The translations under genes were made by a program, and so were the position numbers. This document shows positions 1-7,426 of a stretch of DNA of 45,347 nt, one piece after another. Numbering within the stretch: the stretch's first letter is position 1; every line of letters starts with the position of its first letter. This DNA comes from an uncultured OM182 clade bacterium (lineage in GTDB: Bacteria; Pseudomonadota; Gammaproteobacteria; Pseudomonadales; Azotimanducaceae), in NCBI GenBank assembly GCA_902567095.1, contig CACFLG010000010.1, positions 1-45,347 of the forward strand, read 5' to 3'. The notes below the pieces were generated by a model. It did no database searches, was not told the DNA's origin, and saw only the letters and a program-made list of their open reading frames with translations.

Positions 1-1
1 G

Positions 2-727
2 CCTTTTCTCCCAATTTTGAAGGTAAACAGCGAAAAAATCCCTGAGAGAGTGCTTGTGGTGGGGGATCCAGGAAGACTGGAGAGAATATCGAAAGAATTA
101 AGCGAAGCTGCGGTAGTGGCAGAAAACCGAGAATATAGAACTATGCTAGGTGTCTTCGAAGGAACTCAAATTGCCGTTATCTCACATGGAGTCGGATCTG
201 CAGGCGCAGGAGTTTGCTTTGAAGAAATATGCAAATCTGGAGCAAAAAAAATAATAAGAATAGGAACTGCCGGGGGGATGCAAAAAGGCATTAATGCTGG
301 AGAAATAGTTGTTGCGAGAGGCTCTGTAAGAGAGGATGGTCTGTCTCCAAATCTTGTTCCACTCAGTTTTCCTGCGATAGCATCTTTAGCATTGACAAGT
401 TCAATGATAGAGGTTGCTCATAAAAGAGAAAAGAAAGTAAGTACAGGAATACTGCTAACCTCTGACATGTTTTATCCGAGGGATATCCTTGGAAGCAATC
501 TTTCTCTATGGCAGAAAGCGGGCGTCAAAGCCGTCGAGATGGAATCCGCAACCTTATTCACAATTTGCGAACTGCAAGGAATAGAGTCGGGGGCGATAGT
601 GGTTATAGATGGTAATCCGCTAGATCAAGACCAAGGCGATATGACTACCTACGACCCTCATTCTGACATCGTTGGTGAAGCCATGAATGATGCGATTTCG
701 ATAGCCCTTTCTAGTCTAATTGATTAA
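2..727 (+). CDS. Nucleoside phosphorylase (uridine/purine phosphorylase family), 5' end cut off
   Basis: A PNP/UDP-family phosphorylase, which splits a nucleoside with phosphate into base and ribose-1-phosphate in salvage or catabolism. Visible motifs are VVGDPGR near the N-terminus (phosphate loop), RIGTAGG in the middle, and VEMESATLF, the uridine-phosphorylase-type nucleoside-binding motif. The frame is open to the left edge (PFSPILKVNSEKIPE), so the true start probably lies just outside the window; a TTG at 17 is the only internal candidate. The gene lies 10 bp from the convergent thioesterase gene. A nucleobase-deaminase-like gene is nearby, which suits purine or pyrimidine salvage, but the exact base specificity (uridine, inosine or methylthioadenosine) cannot be assigned. 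Confidence 0.85.
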   Translation, partial: PFLPILKVNSEKIPERVLVVGDPGRLERISKELSEAAVVAENREYRTMLGVFEGTQIAVISHGVGSAGAGVCFEEICKSGAKKIIRIGTAGGMQKGINAGEIVVARGSVREDGLSPNLVPLSFPAIASLALTSSMIEVAHKREKKVSTGILLTSDMFYPRDILGSNLSLWQKAGVKAVEMESATLFTICELQGIESGAIVVIDGNPLDQDQGDMTTYDPHSDIVGEAMNDAISIALSSLID

Positions 728-737
728 TTTCCTTGGC

Positions 738-1538
738 TTAATCATCCGTTCTCATAATAAGTCCCAACTGCCTGCTTTTAGCAATTAGTTGCCCAGTACT
801 ATCCCAAAGGCTTCCACTCTCAATCATGCGCCCATTTGATACGCTATCGGTCCTGAACTGACCTGTTATCCATCCTGGCGCTGGTTTCTTTATTATAGTT
901 ATTGAAATTTCAATGGTTGGCACCCAGCCTAAAACACCAAATTTTTTAAAAGGTGATGGCGGGAAAACATCACAAAATAAAATTAATGCACGGGTATCGG
1001 GTGCCCGGCCATCACAGAACCGCACCCAGCCAAGACTTTCGGCGGTCGCTAACTTATGAGAAACGAAGAATTCGGGATGAAGCCTTACCTCGACTTGCTC
1101 CTCTATCGAAAGTTCAATTCCTTGGAGTGCGCCTGTTCTGGGCAAGCAGTCGCTTGAAGAAGGAATAACCGGAGAAACTTCATCAATCTCATCGCTGATG
1201 CCCAGAGACTTTTCCAAATCCCCATAAACAGAGGTGACTCTGATTCTTTCCTTACCATCCTGAATAAACTTTGCTGAGATTGTCTGAGTTGACCTTCCGG
1301 TTTTTAGAACATCAGTCTCTATTCGACATTCTTCGCCGGATATTCCCGGATTCATAAAGTATGCTGATATCGAGAATGGATCCGGATGCGCTGCTACTTT
1401 TGCTAGTGCGTCGCTTACAATTGAAAGCAGATATCCCCCATTAGGAACTCCACCGATATTCCAATTCTCGGATACTTTCCCAGAAAAAGATCTGTTATCT
1501 TGGACTGATGTTTTTGTGTCGTGATCGAAAGTTTTCAA
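738..1538 (-). CDS. Acyl-CoA thioesterase family protein (double hotdog, TesB-like)
   Basis: The protein resembles the two-hotdog-domain thioesterases that hydrolyse acyl-CoA to free acid and CoA in the cytoplasm. It has the family N-terminal signature FDHDT, then WNIGGVPNGGYLLS (first hotdog helix), a central SISAYFMNPG strand and a C-terminal hotdog ending in SLWDSTGQLIAKSRQLG. The start is uncertain. A GTG at 1595 would overlap the deaminase gene by 44 bp. I prefer the TTG at 1538, which puts the FDHDT motif at the N-terminus, follows the deaminase stop by 13 bp and has an AAAGAG sequence upstream. It is probably co-transcribed with the deaminase. The CoA substrate is unknown. Confidence 0.75.
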   Translation of the reverse strand: MKTFDHDTKTSVQDNRSFSGKVSENWNIGGVPNGGYLLSIVSDALAKVAAHPDPFSISAYFMNPGISGEECRIETDVLKTGRSTQTISAKFIQDGKERIRVTSVYGDLEKSLGISDEIDEVSPVIPSSSDCLPRTGALQGIELSIEEQVEVRLHPEFFVSHKLATAESLGWVRFCDGRAPDTRALILFCDVFPPSPFKKFGVLGWVPTIEISITIIKKPAPGWITGQFRTDSVSNGRMIESGSLWDSTGQLIAKSRQLGLIMRTDD

Positions 1539-1551
1539 TAAGCAAACTCTT

Positions 1552-2130
1552 TTATTTATTACCTCTGGCGTTATAAACCGGAGCTCCGGAATCACGATAC
1601 TTTTCGAAGACCTTTAGCGCCTCGCTCCACATGACGTTTTCTTGAAAGTCGATACCGCGAGAATTGAGCTCTTCTCTCCATCTTGGATGGAGAGGTCCCT
1701 CATCGAAGCCAGTGATATCCTCCATCTCTGGGCCGACGTTCGTCACTAAAGAGGTAATGCCAGACCAGATTATCGCTCCGTAGCACATCACGCATGGACA
1801 CCAATTAACTACCAATTGATGAGGCCCGGAGCTTTCCGAACCGAGATCAAAAGTGCCTAATTTTTTTTGAGCAAGCGAGAGAGCGCAGACTTCCGCGTGA
1901 GCCGAAGAGACGCCTGAAGCAAGCACTTGATTTACGCCTACGGATATTAAGCGTCCTGTTTCAGTTTCAAATACACCAGCAGCAAAAGGGCCGCCCGTCC
2001 GTTGATCAACGTTTAACTCTGACAGCTTAATCACCAGCGACATTCTTGATTCAACCGTTTCGAACTGTTCTCCAAGGTTTATCTCATTCAGAAGCCACGA
2101 AGGCTGATCGACTTTAAAATTGTAATCCAT
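1552..2130 (-). CDS. Cytidine-deaminase-fold nucleobase deaminase, guanine-deaminase-like
   Basis: A zinc-dependent CDA-fold deaminase of 192 residues. Visible motifs are GGPFAAGVF, the catalytic HAE (in AHAEVCAL, about residue 80), and PCVMC (about residue 112), giving the His plus two Cys zinc ligands and the catalytic Glu. The spacing and a C-terminal YNAR resemble guanine deaminases and TadA-like enzymes. It is longer than a typical tRNA deaminase and lacks an obvious tRNA-binding tail. It sits in a minus-strand set between the cupin gene upstream and the thioesterase downstream, so it may act in purine catabolism with the nearby nucleoside phosphorylase, or on an N-heterocycle in an unknown pathway. 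The fold is certain; the substrate is inferred. Confidence 0.8.
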   Translation of the reverse strand: MDYNFKVDQPSWLLNEINLGEQFETVESRMSLVIKLSELNVDQRTGGPFAAGVFETETGRLISVGVNQVLASGVSSAHAEVCALSLAQKKLGTFDLGSESSGPHQLVVNWCPCVMCYGAIIWSGITSLVTNVGPEMEDITGFDEGPLHPRWREELNSRGIDFQENVMWSEALKVFEKYRDSGAPVYNARGNK

Positions 2131-2168
2131 TTGATACTCGTCTCAACTTTGATAATTGAAGATTATAT

Positions 2169-2549
2169 CTACACGGTCTTTTCCACTTCTAGATTTATAT
2201 ACGAATCCGGACGAAAGCGAGGGGTACAGAGACAATAAAAACGCAGATCATTTTTCCCGAGAGAGGTTGCCCTTTGCGACGCTCCAGCTGGAATCGCCAC
2301 TTGATCGCCAGCGGAAATGGAATAAAGATCCCCGTCAACTTCCACCTCGCCCTTGCCCTCGATCACAATATACGTTTCATCTATACCATTCAAGGAGTGA
2401 AGTTGAGTCGTGGTTCCCGCAGGAACTCGGGCTATTGCGAGTGATCCATTAGGCGAGATAGGGGAGTTACAAACCTCAGTTATATAGCAGCGTTCTTCCG
2501 CAAAATACTCTATAGTTTCGGTTGCTGGTTGAAAAATTTCAATTTTCAT
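2169..2549 (-). CDS. Small single-domain cupin protein
   Basis: A 126-residue cupin-2 beta-barrel protein. It has the characteristic glycine-rich turns: VPAGTTTQLHS (motif 1 start), ETYIVIEGKGEVEVDG in the middle, and SAGDQVAIPAGASQ (motif 2). Motif 1 keeps one His and a downstream Glu of the usual metal set, so metal binding is possible but not certain. It is the first gene of the minus-strand set cupin-deaminase-thioesterase, 38 bp upstream of the deaminase. It is divergent from the SDR gene that begins about 40 bp away, so the two share a very short promoter region. No function beyond the fold can be assigned. Confidence 0.75.
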   Translation of the reverse strand: MKIEIFQPATETIEYFAEERCYITEVCNSPISPNGSLAIARVPAGTTTQLHSLNGIDETYIVIEGKGEVEVDGDLYSISAGDQVAIPAGASQRATSLGKNDLRFYCLCTPRFRPDSYINLEVEKTV

Positions 2550-2591
2550 ACGAATCCTGCCATAGATAAAAAAGTGGAGAGCTCTTATATT

Positions 2592-3356
2592 ATGAACGGA
2601 TTAAATCTCGATCTAAAGGGTCAGAAAGTATTAGTCACCGGAGCGAGCGCGGGCCTAGGAACTTATCTGTGTAAGAGTTTTAGCGCCGCGGGGGCAGACA
2701 TCGGAATCCATTACAATGACAGCTCAGAAAATGCAATTGTCCTCGAACGAGAGCTAAGAAAAAAAGGAAAAGCTTATACTTTCAAAGCCAACCTGAAAGA
2801 ACCAGAAAGCACGCGATTATTATTCAAAGAAGCCGTAGATGAATTAGAGGAGGTTTCTATCTTAATCAACTGTGCGGCGACCGCGTCTCAAAGTATGTGT
2901 GATTTTGCTGATTTAACGGACGATCTTTGGGGAACTACTCAGGAAATTAATGTCCAAGCACCTCTTATACTCAGCCAAGAATTTGCAAAGCAAGGCATTA
3001 GCGGATCAATTATTAACATTTCATCCATTGAAGCTAAGCAACCGGCAAAGGGGCATACGCATTACTCGGTGTCGAAATCGGCGCTCGAGGCACTCACCAA
3101 GGCATCCGCCACAGAACTCGGCAGCCTCGGCATAAGGGTTAACGGAATAGCGCCTGGACTAATCGAGAGAGACGGTATAAAAGTTGGTTGGCCTGAGGGA
3201 GTAAGTCGTTGGGAAGACAACGCGCCGCTAGGAAGACTGGTTGATCCCGAAGATATTTCAAGTGCGGCAGTTTTTCTTGCGAGCGATAAAGCTAAGTCAA
3301 TTACAGGATCTATTCTTACAATTGATTGCGGTTTAACCGCAACCCCTAGCTGGTGA
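2592..3356 (+). CDS. SDR-family NAD(P)-dependent oxidoreductase
   Basis: A classical short-chain dehydrogenase of about 254 residues, acting on an alcohol/ketone pair in the cytoplasm. It has the cofactor motif TGASAGLG, the NCA(A) stabilising motif, an ISS serine, the YSVSK catalytic Tyr-Lys, the VNGIAPGLI segment and the C-terminal SITGSILTIDCG dimer strand. The ATG at 2592 is chosen because it places MNGLNLDLKGQKVLVTG as expected for the family. The frame is open further back to 2529, but that would overlap the cupin gene. It is followed after 4 bp by a 3-hydroxyacyl-CoA dehydrogenase, so the pair are almost certainly one operon. The substrate is unknown. Confidence 0.88.
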   Translation: MNGLNLDLKGQKVLVTGASAGLGTYLCKSFSAAGADIGIHYNDSSENAIVLERELRKKGKAYTFKANLKEPESTRLLFKEAVDELEEVSILINCAATASQSMCDFADLTDDLWGTTQEINVQAPLILSQEFAKQGISGSIINISSIEAKQPAKGHTHYSVSKSALEALTKASATELGSLGIRVNGIAPGLIERDGIKVGWPEGVSRWEDNAPLGRLVDPEDISSAAVFLASDKAKSITGSILTIDCGLTATPSW

Positions 3357-3360
3357 CATT

Positions 3361-4353
3361 ATGAGCTACATTAATTCCCCCGCCGTAATCGGCGCAGGTC
3401 TCATGGGAAAAGCAATCTCAAAACATTATTCAAATCAAGGGCATGAGGTAGTCCTAATCGAAGAAAATCTTTCACAGATAGAAATAGCTTCGTCAGAGCT
3501 TGCGCAACAAAAAATTACTATCTCGGATGATCTTAATCTTCTGAGAGATCGAGATTTTATTATAGAGGCTGTATTTGAAGATCTAACCGCTAAGAAGCTT
3601 GTACTGAAACAAATCAGTGACTTCGCCAAGGATGACGCTCTAATAGCCACTAATACCAGCTCACTCCTTATCAAAGATCTAATTGGGGCAGTAACTATTC
3701 CTTCAAGATTCATTGGAGTGCATTACAATAACCCTGCTGACTTTAATCCAATCGTAGAAATCATTAGAGATGAGCAAACCGATTCAGGTGCAGCCAAAGG
3801 TATCGCCGAGTGGGTAGAAAAATCTGGAAAGTACCCCGTCTTGTGCTCAGACACGCCCTGCTTCATCTTGAATCGCCAATCATTGCCTTTCATTAACGAG
3901 GCTGCGAGGTGCTTGAATTTTGCTAGTCCTGGGGAAATAGATTTCGTCGCGAAACAAAAAGTTGGAGTCAAACTGGGACCGTTTAAAGTCATGAATCTTG
4001 TGGGTCTTGATGTAATTAAATCTGCCAGCCGAAACCTTGAGATATTAGGGGAGGGCTACGCGTCGTCAGTAGATTTGCAGAAAATGAGCGAAACGCATTG
4101 GGCTATTGATACCGTTACTGAAGTTAATCGAGAAGTATCAACTGAAATAATAAAACGACTTCGTGGGGCGATGTTATATCCAGGAAAAGACATTTTAGAT
4201 CGAAAGCTTTGCAGCGAAAAAGATCTAGATAAAATCTGCAAATTAGCGCTTGGGTACGAAAAATCTTCGAGTGAATGGTTACAGCTCCTCGACAAATCAA
4301 TCATTGATCAACTAATTAATTCGTTTCTCTCATTTCAATCAGACTTGAGCTAG
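3361..4353 (+). CDS. 3-hydroxyacyl-CoA dehydrogenase family protein
   Basis: A 330-residue NAD-dependent 3-hydroxyacyl-CoA dehydrogenase of beta-oxidation type. The N-terminal Rossmann domain has VIGAGLMGKAI and an acidic residue after the second strand (VVLIEEN). The middle has NTSSL and the catalytic-His strand GVHYNNPADFNPIVEI, a variant of the usual HFFNP. The all-alpha C-terminal domain follows. The length suits a single-domain-pair enzyme, not a trifunctional protein. It lies 4 bp after the SDR gene and overlaps the 3' end of the convergent oxygenase gene by 4 bp. The YNNPAD variant suggests a substrate other than plain fatty acyl-CoA, for example a branched or small hydroxy acid; that is inference. 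Confidence 0.88.
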   Translation: MSYINSPAVIGAGLMGKAISKHYSNQGHEVVLIEENLSQIEIASSELAQQKITISDDLNLLRDRDFIIEAVFEDLTAKKLVLKQISDFAKDDALIATNTSSLLIKDLIGAVTIPSRFIGVHYNNPADFNPIVEIIRDEQTDSGAAKGIAEWVEKSGKYPVLCSDTPCFILNRQSLPFINEAARCLNFASPGEIDFVAKQKVGVKLGPFKVMNLVGLDVIKSASRNLEILGEGYASSVDLQKMSETHWAIDTVTEVNREVSTEIIKRLRGAMLYPGKDILDRKLCSEKDLDKICKLALGYEKSSSEWLQLLDKSIIDQLINSFLSFQSDLS

Positions 4354-5303
4354 ATCGACTTAAAACGATATTTTGATATTTGAATGTCATCTTCGTCCAG
4401 CTCAGCGAAGTTATCATCTACTCGTCCACGGATATATTCTTGCCAGGTAAAAGGACGATAAATAGGAGGATCATTTGATAAGGCTGAGAGCGGCTCTAAA
4501 ACAGCATCTCGCGCCGGGTTAAAAAAATAAGGGGTACTGTATCTAGGGAACTCGTCCATCAACAAAACTCTGTGAACGGCAGCACGATAATTATCATTAG
4601 TCCAAACCTGTAACGAATCACCAAGATTAACCACAATAGCGCCCTCCTTAGGGGGCACATCAATCCACCCAATAGATTTAGAGAGGGCCTGCAGCCCTCC
4701 GACCATATCTTGAAAGAGTAAGGTCAAAATGCCCGGATCAGTGTGATGATTTAGCGCCAATTCTCCTAAAGGCAATTCTTCGGATTGTTCTTTTTCAGTT
4801 AATGGATCGACTTCAGGGTAAAAATTAAACCTCACGGTGCTGGTTCTTTTGTCGCCCCTTGGCAGTTGAAGATTAAATAGACTGGTCGATAGATAAGCCT
4901 TATAAACAAGCTCCAGCGTTTCTTCAGCGGTCTCCGACGCGGCGTTGAAAAAATTCTCTGAAACAATGCGGAAGTTTTTATCTTTTAGTGGCCATTGATT
5001 GAAATCATTCGAAGCAGCTCTTGGTTGCATGAAATCAAAAACTTCTTTCCTGTCACGTTTTTTCTTCGTTAACTCTTTGTCGAAATAGCCAAGCGGGTTA
5101 CTTTCTGTCCTGTAGAGCTTTCGTTTTTCTTCTATTGTCTGAGAAAAAAAACTCGATGAAACCTCCCACATCGCTTCAATTTCCTCTCGCATGCCGTGAT
5201 TAGTTAGAAGAAAAAAACCGTGGTCTCGGCAAGCCATATCAACCAACTCTAGTTGATTCGCATCTTGTTTAGCTGAGCTGAGATCAATGACTGGGATTTC
5301 CAT
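4350..5303 (-). CDS. 2-oxoglutarate/Fe(II) oxygenase, isopenicillin-N-synthase-like family
   Basis: A 317-residue double-stranded beta-helix oxygenase. The N-terminal DIOX_N region begins IPVIDLSSAKQ and contains DHGFFLLTNHG. The iron site is HTD (LNHHTDPGILTLL) and a distal His in RAAVHRVLL, followed by the arginine-containing strand PRYSTPYFFNP in the position that binds 2-oxoglutarate. Bacterial members hydroxylate, desaturate or demethylate small molecules; the substrate here is unknown. It is transcribed alone on the minus strand, divergent from an LLM oxidoreductase gene with about 58 bp between the starts, so the two may be co-regulated. Confidence 0.87.
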   Translation of the reverse strand: MEIPVIDLSSAKQDANQLELVDMACRDHGFFLLTNHGMREEIEAMWEVSSSFFSQTIEEKRKLYRTESNPLGYFDKELTKKKRDRKEVFDFMQPRAASNDFNQWPLKDKNFRIVSENFFNAASETAEETLELVYKAYLSTSLFNLQLPRGDKRTSTVRFNFYPEVDPLTEKEQSEELPLGELALNHHTDPGILTLLFQDMVGGLQALSKSIGWIDVPPKEGAIVVNLGDSLQVWTNDNYRAAVHRVLLMDEFPRYSTPYFFNPARDAVLEPLSALSNDPPIYRPFTWQEYIRGRVDDNFAELDEDDIQISKYRFKSI

Positions 5304-5361
5304 TTTGTTCCTCAGGAATTTGTTGTGTCATCATTAAACATATTGATAACGGAGACAACCC

Positions 5362-6261
5362 ATGGAATATTTCGTTAACTTACCAAATGACCAATTCCTT
5401 AGACCTGGGAAATGGGCCAAAGAAATGGAGTCACTGGGTTGGCACGGAGTTTGTGCCTCAGATCACTTCTGGGTGACTCATTCATACCCTCACGTATTTG
5501 TAGCAGCAACTGAGATGGCTTGTAACACTGAAAAAGTAAAATTGACCACCTCTTTCTGCAACAACCTATTCAGATCACCTGTTGAATTTTGCCAAGCAGC
5601 ATTTTCATTGCAACAAGCCTCCAACGGCAGATTTGAGGCGGGGCTTGGTGCTGGTTGGCTTGAAGAAGAACTTGTAGCTGCTGGACTCGAATATCCTCAG
5701 CCAAAGGAGAGAATCACTCGGTATATAGAGGCTCTAAAAATCTCAAGGGAAATTCTGAAGAAACAAAGATGTCACTTTGACGGCGAATTCTATAAAATCT
5801 CTTTGGAGCGGGTCCTTAACTCTCCGCTTTATGGTTCTCCGCCTCTCGTTGGCTCAGCCGGCGGGCCGAGAGCTCTCAAGGAAGTTAGTTCTCTGGTCGA
5901 CCGAGTTGAAATAAACTCAACCGCAAGAGCGACAAGAGGGGGTAAAATCAACCTCGAGATCATGGCAACGATCGACGAGGATGAGATAAAAGCCCAAATA
6001 GATTTAGTGAAAAATGTTAGGCCAGATATCCCCGTTAGTATGTTTCTTCTTGTCGCGGTGGGCGAAGGTAAGGAAGTCACAAAAATCAAGAACAGCTTGA
6101 GAGGGGGGTACCTAGGTAATTTTATGGGCCCGCCGGAGAAGGTAACAGAAAACTTGGCAAGCCTTGAGCGTTTAGGAATAGAGAGGATCCAATTGACAGA
6201 GTTTTTCCCCGGCTCCCACAACCTTCTGTCTGAAAGACTGACAGGGATGAATTTCAATTAA
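5362..6261 (+). CDS. LLM-class (luciferase-like) flavin/F420-type oxidoreductase
   Basis: A bacterial-luciferase-like TIM-barrel protein of 299 residues. The N-terminal part has GWHGVCASDHFWVTH, and the cofactor region has NGRFEAGLGAGWLEEE, close to the F420/FMN subfamily signature of an AGLGAGW strand. The C-terminal half ends with a LASLERLGIERIQLTEF barrel strand. The start is ATG at 5362 with GGAGA upstream. The RND adaptor gene begins 11 bp downstream, so they may be co-transcribed. Members oxidise or reduce small molecules using reduced flavin or F420; which cofactor is used cannot be read from sequence alone. Confidence 0.82.
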   Translation: MEYFVNLPNDQFLRPGKWAKEMESLGWHGVCASDHFWVTHSYPHVFVAATEMACNTEKVKLTTSFCNNLFRSPVEFCQAAFSLQQASNGRFEAGLGAGWLEEELVAAGLEYPQPKERITRYIEALKISREILKKQRCHFDGEFYKISLERVLNSPLYGSPPLVGSAGGPRALKEVSSLVDRVEINSTARATRGGKINLEIMATIDEDEIKAQIDLVKNVRPDIPVSMFLLVAVGEGKEVTKIKNSLRGGYLGNFMGPPEKVTENLASLERLGIERIQLTEFFPGSHNLLSERLTGMNFN

Positions 6262-6271
6262 AGTAGAGATT

Positions 6272-7426
6272 ATGAAAGAGCGTTATTTCCCCATCCTAAT
6301 AGTTATATCTGGGCTAATAATTGGTTCATTAATATTGTTTACTGGGCCAAGCCTTGAACCAAGAGCGCCTCCAGAAAATAAACCGCTCATCAGAACCATC
6401 ACCGCTAAATCAGAAAGTATTAGACTATCCTCGACAGCTTTTGGAACCGTTTCGCCAAGAAGTGAGAACGAATTAATACCCGAGGTTTCAGGCAGCATCG
6501 TCTTCATGTCTCCGTCTTTAGTCTCAGGGGGTTTTTTTAAAAAAGACGACCTTCTTTTTTCGATAGAACCCCTCGATTACGAAGTCGCTTTGGAGCAGTC
6601 CAGCGCCGCTCTGAAGTCTGCCGAAAGCGAACTCGAAAATGCCCAAAGGAATCATGACCGCCAAATAAATCTAGCTAAAAAACAATCAATAAGTGAGTCG
6701 AGAAAAGAGGAAGCAATTAATCGACTAAGGTTTGCTGAATCTGCGCATCGGGAAGCAAACGCGAGAGTTTCTCTTGCTAAGAAAAATTTGGAACGAACAA
6801 AAATAAGGGCTCCATACGATGGAAGGGTCCGCAATGAAAAAATTGACCTCGGGCAATTTGTAAACAGAGGACAATCAATTGCTAGTATCTACGCGATCGA
6901 TTCAGCAGAGATTAGACTTCCCGTGCACGACAAAGAGCTTGCTTTTCTCGACCTTTCTCTTTTTGAAACTGCGAAAAGTAAAGATGATGCCGTCATACTT
7001 AAGGCAACTTTTGCTGGCGAGCAACACACATGGAGCGCGCGTATAGCTCGAACGGAAGGCGAGCTGGATTCTAGGACCAGAATGATAAATGTAATCGCTG
7101 AGATTGATTCTCCGTATTCGTCAAAAGATTCTAGACCACCTCTCACAATTGGACTCTTCGTAGAGGCAGAAATCTTGGGCCGCTTCATCAAAGATGCCGT
7201 AGTAATTCCACAATCGGCTATCCAAGACAGGAATCTGGTCTATACCGTAAATGAGAAAAATCGTCTTGAGTTTAAAAAGGTAAAGATACTAAGAATGATA
7301 AACGACCAAGCGGTGATTACAGATGGATTAAAAACGGGGGATACGGTTTGCATATCGGCGCTCCGTAATGCCGAGCCGGGCATGGAAGTGAGAACCTCGA
7401 CCAAATTAGAAGAGCAAAAAACTTGA
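6272..7426 (+). CDS. RND efflux periplasmic adaptor (membrane fusion protein)
   Basis: A 384-residue HlyD/AcrA-type adaptor that links an inner-membrane RND pump to an outer-membrane channel. It has an N-terminal hydrophobic anchor (about residues 4-27), a split lipoyl/barrel-sandwich domain, and an alpha-hairpin coiled coil (about residues 95-170, rich in Ala/Glu/Arg). The conserved RAPYDGRV strand closes the lipoyl half, and a beta-barrel and membrane-proximal domain follow. No lipobox is visible, so it is anchored by a transmembrane helix. Its stop overlaps the TTG start of the permease gene (TTGA), indicating translational coupling. No TolC-like gene is in the window, so the outer-membrane partner must be encoded elsewhere. 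Confidence 0.92.
   Translation: MKERYFPILIVISGLIIGSLILFTGPSLEPRAPPENKPLIRTITAKSESIRLSSTAFGTVSPRSENELIPEVSGSIVFMSPSLVSGGFFKKDDLLFSIEPLDYEVALEQSSAALKSAESELENAQRNHDRQINLAKKQSISESRKEEAINRLRFAESAHREANARVSLAKKNLERTKIRAPYDGRVRNEKIDLGQFVNRGQSIASIYAIDSAEIRLPVHDKELAFLDLSLFETAKSKDDAVILKATFAGEQHTWSARIARTEGELDSRTRMINVIAEIDSPYSSKDSRPPLTIGLFVEAEILGRFIKDAVVIPQSAIQDRNLVYTVNEKNRLEFKKVKILRMINDQAVITDGLKTGDTVCISALRNAEPGMEVRTSTKLEEQKT

Noticed and set aside
953-1168. Plus-strand frame opposite the thioesterase gene
   Set aside because: Low-complexity, basic, without family features; a shadow of the minus-strand gene.
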